DNA of 64,000 nt from an uncultured Lachnospiraceae bacterium (GTDB taxonomy: Bacteria; Bacillota; Clostridia; Lachnospirales; Lachnospiraceae). The notes under the pieces are model-generated. The model saw nothing but the letters and a program-made list of their open reading frames with translations. It had not been told where the DNA came from and searched no databases. The translations under genes and the position numbers were made by a program. Where the stretch lies: positions 62,001-126,000 of the forward strand of contig CAKQYU010000005.1 of assembly GCA_934293575.1 (NCBI GenBank), given 5' to 3'. Below are positions 59,437-64,000 of this stretch, piece after piece (position 1 is the stretch's first letter; the number at the start of each line of letters is the position of its first letter).

Positions 59437-60939
59437 ATGAATTTAAGACCAGAAGAAATAAGTTCTGTAATCAAGGAACAGATTAAGAACTATTCGAAGG
59501 AATTAGAGACTTCTGAAGTTGGTACTGTTATCCAGGTGGCAGATGGTATTGCCCGAATTCATGGACTGGAAAATGCTATGCAGGGTGAATTGCTGGAATT
59601 CCCAGGCGAAGTATATGGAATGGTTATGAATTTAGAGGAAGACAATGTTGGTGCGGTTTTACTTGGAGCGAACAGAAATATCAATGAGGGAGATACAGTA
59701 AAGACAACAGGACGTGTCGTAGAAGTTCCTGTTGGAGATGGAATGATTGGACGAGTTGTAAATGCACTTGGACAGCCGATTGACGGAAAGGGTCCGATTC
59801 ATTCAATGAAATCAAGACCAATTGAAAGAGTGGCATCCGGCGTTATTTCCCGTAAGTCCGTAGACACTCCTTTGCAGACCGGTATTAAGGCGATTGATGC
59901 CATGGTTCCGATTGGAAGAGGACAGAGAGAGTTGATTATCGGCGACCGACAGACCGGTAAAACAGCAATTGCGATTGATACCATTATCAATCAAAAAGGA
60001 CAGGGCGTTAAGTGTATTTATGTTGCGATTGGTCAGAAAGCTTCTACCGTTGCAAATATTGTAAAATCATTAACGGAATATGGAGCTATGGATTATACAA
60101 CAGTTGTAGCATCTACAGCATCTGAGCTTGCACCGCTTCAGTATATTGCCCCTTATACAGGTTGTGCAATTGGTGAGGAATGGATGGAAAACGGAGAGGA
60201 TGTATTGGTAATCTATGATGATTTAAGCAAGCATGCAACCGCTTACCGTACACTTTCCTTATTACTCCGTAGACCACCTGGACGTGAGGCATATCCGGGT
60301 GATGTATTCTATTTACATTCCAGATTGTTAGAGCGTGCAGCCAGATTATCGGATGAATTGGGCGGAGGTTCTTTAACCGCACTTCCGATTATTGAAACAC
60401 AGGCGGGAGATGTATCGGCATATATTCCGACCAATGTAATTTCGATTACAGACGGACAGATTTATCTGGAAACAGAAATGTTTAACGCAGGTTTCAGACC
60501 GGCTATTAATGCAGGACTTTCGGTATCCCGTGTTGGTGGTGCGGCACAGATTGGAGCAATGAAGAAAATTGCATCGCCAATTCGTACAGAGCTTGCACAG
60601 TATAGAGAGCTTGCAGCATTTGCGCAGTTTGGTTCGGAATTGGATGATGATACAAAGGATCGTTTGGCACAGGGTGAACGTATCAAAGAAATGTTGAAAC
60701 AGCCGCAGTATAAGCCGATGCCGGTTGAAAAACAGGTTGTTATTATTTATGCAGCAACAAAGCGGTATTTAATTGATGTTCCGGTAGATGAAATATTAGA
60801 CTTTGAAAAAGGTTTATTTGACTACATGGAAACACAGGCTCCGGATGTTTTGGCAAAGATTCGGGATGAGAAGAAATTGTCTCCGGAATTGGAAGAGATG
60901 TTAGATCAGGCAATTACCACTTATAAAGCAGAACGATAA
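59437..60939 (+). CDS. atpA: ATP synthase subunit alpha
   Basis: A 500-residue F1 alpha. Walker A is GDRQTGKTA; the signature PAINAGLSVSRVGGAAQ and the P-loop neighbour VPIGRGQRELIIGD are present. It forms the alpha3beta3 ring; its sites are non-catalytic. GAGAAGG precedes the ATG. Confidence 0.98.
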   Translation: MNLRPEEISSVIKEQIKNYSKELETSEVGTVIQVADGIARIHGLENAMQGELLEFPGEVYGMVMNLEEDNVGAVLLGANRNINEGDTVKTTGRVVEVPVGDGMIGRVVNALGQPIDGKGPIHSMKSRPIERVASGVISRKSVDTPLQTGIKAIDAMVPIGRGQRELIIGDRQTGKTAIAIDTIINQKGQGVKCIYVAIGQKASTVANIVKSLTEYGAMDYTTVVASTASELAPLQYIAPYTGCAIGEEWMENGEDVLVIYDDLSKHATAYRTLSLLLRRPPGREAYPGDVFYLHSRLLERAARLSDELGGGSLTALPIIETQAGDVSAYIPTNVISITDGQIYLETEMFNAGFRPAINAGLSVSRVGGAAQIGAMKKIASPIRTELAQYRELAAFAQFGSELDDDTKDRLAQGERIKEMLKQPQYKPMPVEKQVVIIYAATKRYLIDVPVDEILDFEKGLFDYMETQAPDVLAKIRDEKKLSPELEEMLDQAITTYKAER

Positions 60940-61005
60940 TTTCATTTTATTCCTATAAAATGATGAAATCGGTGCCGTAGTATTTATAGAAAGAGGTGAA
61001 TTGTC

Positions 61006-61869
61006 TTGGCATCTATGAGAGATATTAAAAGGCGGAAGGAAAGCGTTGCCAGTACCGGTCAGATTACCAAGGCAATGAAATTGGTTTCCACCGTCAAGCT
61101 TCAAAAAGCGAAGTCCAGAGCGGAAAGCAATAAACCCTATTTTACTTTATTATACGAAACCATGTGTTCCACTTTGGCACGGAGCGGCGGAGTAGAACAC
61201 AGATATCTGAATGGAAGAGAGGATGGAAGAAAACTTGTAATCGCAATTACATCCAACCGGGGACTTGCAGGAGGATATAATAACAATATTGTAAAAGAGA
61301 TTGCAAGTGCATTTAATCCGGAGGAAACGGACATTTATGCACTTGGTAAAAAGGGACTGGAAGGACTTTCCAGAAAAGGATTTAAGATATTAGAGGATTA
61401 TTCAGAGGTAATGAATGCACCACTGTATTCGGATGCGATTCATATCGGGAAAAATGTACTGGCTGCATTTGAAAGCGGGGAAGTATCGGAAATATATCTG
61501 GCATATACCAGTTTTAAAAATACGGTTGTACAGGAGCCGCAGTTAATCAAGCTGTTGCCAATCGATATGGATGAAATGATGAAGGATATGTCGATGGATA
61601 TTGACACCACAACCTTAATGAATTATGAGCCTGAGGTTGATGAGGCATTAGAGATGATTATTCCGAAGTATATGAATAATATTATATATGGTGCATTTGT
61701 TGAGGCAGTGGCAAGTGAAAACGGTGCAAGAATGCAGGCAATGGATTCGGCAACAAAGAATGCAGATGATATGATTGCAGATTTATCATTGAAATACAAT
61801 CGAGCCCGTCAGAGTTCCATTACACAGGAGCTTACAGAAATTATTGCAGGTGCGGAAGCAATTTCTTAA
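61006..61869 (+). CDS. atpG: ATP synthase subunit gamma
   Basis: A 287-residue central stalk subunit. N-terminal ASMRDIKRRKESVASTGQIT and the C-terminal helix ARQSSITQELTEIIAGAEA are conserved. It turns inside F1 and couples rotation to catalysis. The TTG at 61006 follows GAGGTGA; the ATG at 61015 is an alternative start three codons later. Confidence 0.95.
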   Translation: MASMRDIKRRKESVASTGQITKAMKLVSTVKLQKAKSRAESNKPYFTLLYETMCSTLARSGGVEHRYLNGREDGRKLVIAITSNRGLAGGYNNNIVKEIASAFNPEETDIYALGKKGLEGLSRKGFKILEDYSEVMNAPLYSDAIHIGKNVLAAFESGEVSEIYLAYTSFKNTVVQEPQLIKLLPIDMDEMMKDMSMDIDTTTLMNYEPEVDEALEMIIPKYMNNIIYGAFVEAVASENGARMQAMDSATKNADDMIADLSLKYNRARQSSITQELTEIIAGAEAIS

Positions 61870-61916
61870 ATCTGTAAATGGATATAAAACTATAACGAAC
61901 AAGAAAGGATTACAAT

Positions 61917-63308
61917 ATGGCAGAAAGAAGTGTCGGTAAAATCACGCAGGTAATTAGTGCCGTATTAGATATTAAATTCAGTGAAGGCAGACTTCCTGAA
62001 ATTAATGAGGCAATTACAATTGCTACAAAGGATGGTGGAGTGCTGACCGCAGAGGTTGCACAGCATTTAGGTGATGATACCGTGAAATGTATAGCCATGG
62101 GACCAACGGATGGATTGGTTCGTGGAATGAAAGCAGTTGCTACCGGTGCTCCGATTATGGTTCCGGTTGGAGAGAATACATTAGGTCGTATTTTTAATGT
62201 ATTGGGTCAGCCAATCGATAATAAGCCGGCTCCGGATACAAAGGAGTATTTCCCGATTCACAGAAAAGCGCCTGAGTTTTCGGAACAGGCAACAGAAACA
62301 GAGATATTAGAAACCGGTATTAAGGTTGTAGATTTACTTTGTCCTTATCAGAAGGGTGGTAAAATCGGATTATTTGGTGGTGCCGGTGTTGGTAAAACCG
62401 TATTGATTCAGGAGTTAATCCGTAATATTGCAACAGAGCATGGTGGATATTCTGTATTTACCGGTGTAGGAGAACGTACAAGAGAGGGTAATGACCTTTA
62501 CTACGAAATGACAGAATCCGGTGTTATCAATAAGACGACAATGGTATTTGGTCAGATGAATGAGCCGCCGGGAGCACGTATGCGAGTAGGTTTAACAGGG
62601 CTTACCATGGCAGAATATTTCCGTGATCAGGGTGGAAAGGATGTATTATTATTTATTGATAATATTTTCCGTTTTACACAGGCAGGTTCTGAGGTATCCG
62701 CATTGCTTGGACGTGTACCTTCGGCAGTAGGTTACCAGCCAACGCTTCAGACAGAGATGGGTGCATTACAGGAAAGAATTACATCAACAAAAAATGGTTC
62801 CATTACATCGGTACAGGCCGTTTATGTTCCTGCGGATGACTTAACAGACCCGGCTCCTGCTACAACATTTGCACATCTGGATGCAACAACCGTATTGTCC
62901 CGTGCAATTGTAGAACAGGGTATCTATCCGGCTGTTGATCCGTTAGAGTCAACTTCAAGAATCTTAGATCCGAAGGTTGTAGGAGAAGAGCATTATAAGG
63001 TTGCCCGTGGAGTTCAGGAAATTCTACAAAAATATAAAGAGCTGCAGGATATTATTGCAATTCTTGGTATGGATGAATTATCGGAAGAAGATAAGGTTGT
63101 GGTTTCCCGCGCGCGTAAAGTACAGAGATTTTTATCACAGCCGTTCCATGTTGCAGAACAGTTTACAGGTACAGAAGGTAAGTATGTACCGGTTGCAGAA
63201 ACCATTCGTGGATTTAAAGAAATTATCGAAGGAAAACATGATGATATTCCGGAGGGTTATTTCTTAAATGCCGGTACGATTGATGATGTACTTGCCAGGG
63301 TAAAATAA
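61917..63308 (+). CDS. atpD: ATP synthase subunit beta (catalytic)
   Basis: A 463-residue F1 beta. Walker A is GGAGVGKTVL, the catalytic Glu lies in GVGERTREGNDLY, and Walker B is VLLFIDNIFRFTQAG. PAVDPLESTSRILDP is a further family mark. It makes or hydrolyses ATP. AGAAAGG precedes the ATG. Confidence 0.98.
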   Translation: MAERSVGKITQVISAVLDIKFSEGRLPEINEAITIATKDGGVLTAEVAQHLGDDTVKCIAMGPTDGLVRGMKAVATGAPIMVPVGENTLGRIFNVLGQPIDNKPAPDTKEYFPIHRKAPEFSEQATETEILETGIKVVDLLCPYQKGGKIGLFGGAGVGKTVLIQELIRNIATEHGGYSVFTGVGERTREGNDLYYEMTESGVINKTTMVFGQMNEPPGARMRVGLTGLTMAEYFRDQGGKDVLLFIDNIFRFTQAGSEVSALLGRVPSAVGYQPTLQTEMGALQERITSTKNGSITSVQAVYVPADDLTDPAPATTFAHLDATTVLSRAIVEQGIYPAVDPLESTSRILDPKVVGEEHYKVARGVQEILQKYKELQDIIAILGMDELSEEDKVVVSRARKVQRFLSQPFHVAEQFTGTEGKYVPVAETIRGFKEIIEGKHDDIPEGYFLNAGTIDDVLARVK

Positions 63309-63322
63309 AGAGGAGAATATGA

Positions 63323-63721
63323 ATGGCAGATAGTATGAAATTGGAAATTGTCGCTCCGGAACGTATATTTTATAGGGGTGATGTAACTTTCTTAGAGTTT
63401 ACTACGACAGAAGGTAATATGGGTGTATATCCAAATCATGTTCCCCTGACTGCGATTATTGCACCGGGTGTTCTTCGGATTCATGAAAATGAAGAGGTAA
63501 AAGAGGCTGCGTTGATGTCCGGATTTATTCAGATTTTACAGGATAAGGTAACAATCCTTGCAGAAAGTATTGAGTGGCCGGATGAGATTGACTTAAACCG
63601 TGCAAAGGAAGCAGAAGTAAGAGCAAGGCGGCGTATAGAGGAGGGTTCCGGTACAGATTTACATCGTGCGGAACTTGCCTTGAAGAGAGCATTGATTCGT
63701 CAGAGTCTGACGAAGGCATAG
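63323..63721 (+). CDS. atpC: ATP synthase subunit epsilon
   Basis: A 132-residue epsilon. The beta-sandwich part includes TTEGNMGVYPNHVPLTAIIA, and the C-terminal helical hairpin (AKEAEVRARRRIEEG then LHRAELALKRALIRQ) may inhibit ATP hydrolysis. It is the last gene of the operon. GAGGAG precedes the ATG. Confidence 0.94.
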   Translation: MADSMKLEIVAPERIFYRGDVTFLEFTTTEGNMGVYPNHVPLTAIIAPGVLRIHENEEVKEAALMSGFIQILQDKVTILAESIEWPDEIDLNRAKEAEVRARRRIEEGSGTDLHRAELALKRALIRQSLTKA

Positions 63722-63729
63722 AAGATAAC

Positions 63730-63773
63730 AAAAGAGGTGACAGACGGATAAAAGTTTGTCACCTCTTTTAATG
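63730..63773. terminator. Terminator of the atp operon
   Basis: AAAAGAGGTGACA (63730-63742) pairs with TGTCACCTCTTTT (63757-63769), a perfect 13-bp stem. It lies between convergent genes and can act in both directions. Confidence 0.88.
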
Positions 63774-63775
63774 CT

Positions 63776-64000
63776 TTATTCCATATATAATTCTACAAAT
63801 TCTTTAAACCGGGGTAAGGTAAAAGCAATTTGACCGCGGACTTTTCCGTTAATAATGCCTTTTTTAATTAATCTGTCTCTGTAAACCGAAAACTCGTTTT
63901 TCTTCATGTTGCACAATTTCATGATGTCTTCTGTTGTATAATTGGATTTGGCAATGGCAATTACAAGAGATTTATCCTTTTCTGATAATTCGGACCAGAT
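63776..64000 (-). CDS. C-terminal part of an ATPase-like protein (partial)
   Basis: On the minus strand an open frame of 74 codons runs from the right edge to the TAA at 63776-63778. It encodes WSELSEKDKSLVIAIAKSNY early and EFSVYRDRLIKKGIINGKVR, ending FTLPRFKEFVELYME. This looks like the C-terminal winged-helix part of the archaeal-type AAA ATPases found in Lachnospiraceae. The N-terminal ATPase domain lies outside the window. Confidence 0.6.
   Translation of the reverse strand: MWSELSEKDKSLVIAIAKSNYTTEDIMKLCNMKKNEFSVYRDRLIKKGIINGKVRGQIAFTLPRFKEFVELYME

Noticed and set aside
1..64000. CRISPR arrays, tRNA/rRNA genes, intact insertion sequences or prophage
   Set aside because: I looked for spaced direct repeats, cloverleaf-like segments, transposase motifs and phage modules on both strands and saw none.

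Overview
This window comes from a low-GC, flagellated, Gram-positive anaerobe of the Clostridia, most probably a motile Lachnospiraceae relative (Roseburia / Butyrivibrio / Lachnospira type). The evidence is AT-rich DNA with AGGAGG ribosome sites, sigma-A and SigD(FliA)-type promoters, a SAM-I riboswitch on metK, MecA, a DUF3794/LysM protein, a MoxR/vWA pair, and a complete ten-gene ATP synthase operon. The c-subunit of that ATP synthase carries a sodium-binding signature.

Layout. 1-3.85 kb: end of an unknown protein, then a vWA-like/MoxR/LRR operon. 4.0-9.55 kb: late flagellar genes (flaG, fliD, fliS, a FliT/FlgN-like chaperone) and two nearly identical flagellin genes, each with a SigD promoter at canonical spacing. 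9.7-16.3 kb: two Maf (DUF115) flagellin glycosyltransferases flanking an opposite-strand neuB-neuC-neuA operon for a CMP-activated nonulosonic acid (sialic, legionaminic or related). 16.5-31.2 kb: the most unusual part, a one-directional block of 17 intact genes. It holds five FabH-like ketoacyl synthases, five small acyl/peptidyl carrier proteins, two FabG-like reductases, one amino-acid-type adenylation enzyme, three GNAT-like proteins, a NodB-type deacetylase and a metallo-beta-lactamase-fold hydrolase. A SigD-like promoter lies upstream. I read it as a dedicated pathway that builds acyl or aminoacyl groups on carrier proteins and places them on the flagellin sugar. Only two of the five synthases keep the full Cys-His-Asn triad. 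The other three are degenerate, and one is fused to a dead reductase-like domain, so heteromeric synthase complexes are likely.

31.4-35.4 kb: a Fic protein, a fragment of an Rpn/PD-(D/E)XK family gene, a family 2 glycosyltransferase, and a divergent Rpn-like gene whose promoter contains a textbook Gram-positive LexA box. 35.5-49.3 kb: housekeeping and envelope genes, including an acyl-CoA carboxyltransferase, SppA, an RDD protein, a YwmB-like protein, a phosphoribosyltransferase, a SleB-like hydrolase, a SPOCS/LysM protein, an HD-GYP protein, metK with its riboswitch, mecA, and an ECF sigma/anti-sigma pair. 49.5-54.1 kb: a MacB-type ABC transporter with a CARDB-like surface protein, then a cell-wall amidase. 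54.6-56.2 kb: Sua5/TsaC and RpiB. 56.3-63.7 kb: atpZ-I-B-E-F-H-A-G-D-C. The last 0.2 kb is the C-terminus of an opposite-strand ATPase-like protein.

How the parts fit: SigD appears to switch on the cap (FliD), the chaperones and the flagellins, and probably also the acyl-modification block. The Neu enzymes make the CMP-sugar and the Maf proteins attach it to flagellin. The KAS/ACP/adenylation/GNAT block then plausibly changes the N- or O-acyl groups of that sugar. I saw no tRNA, rRNA, CRISPR array or intact insertion sequence.
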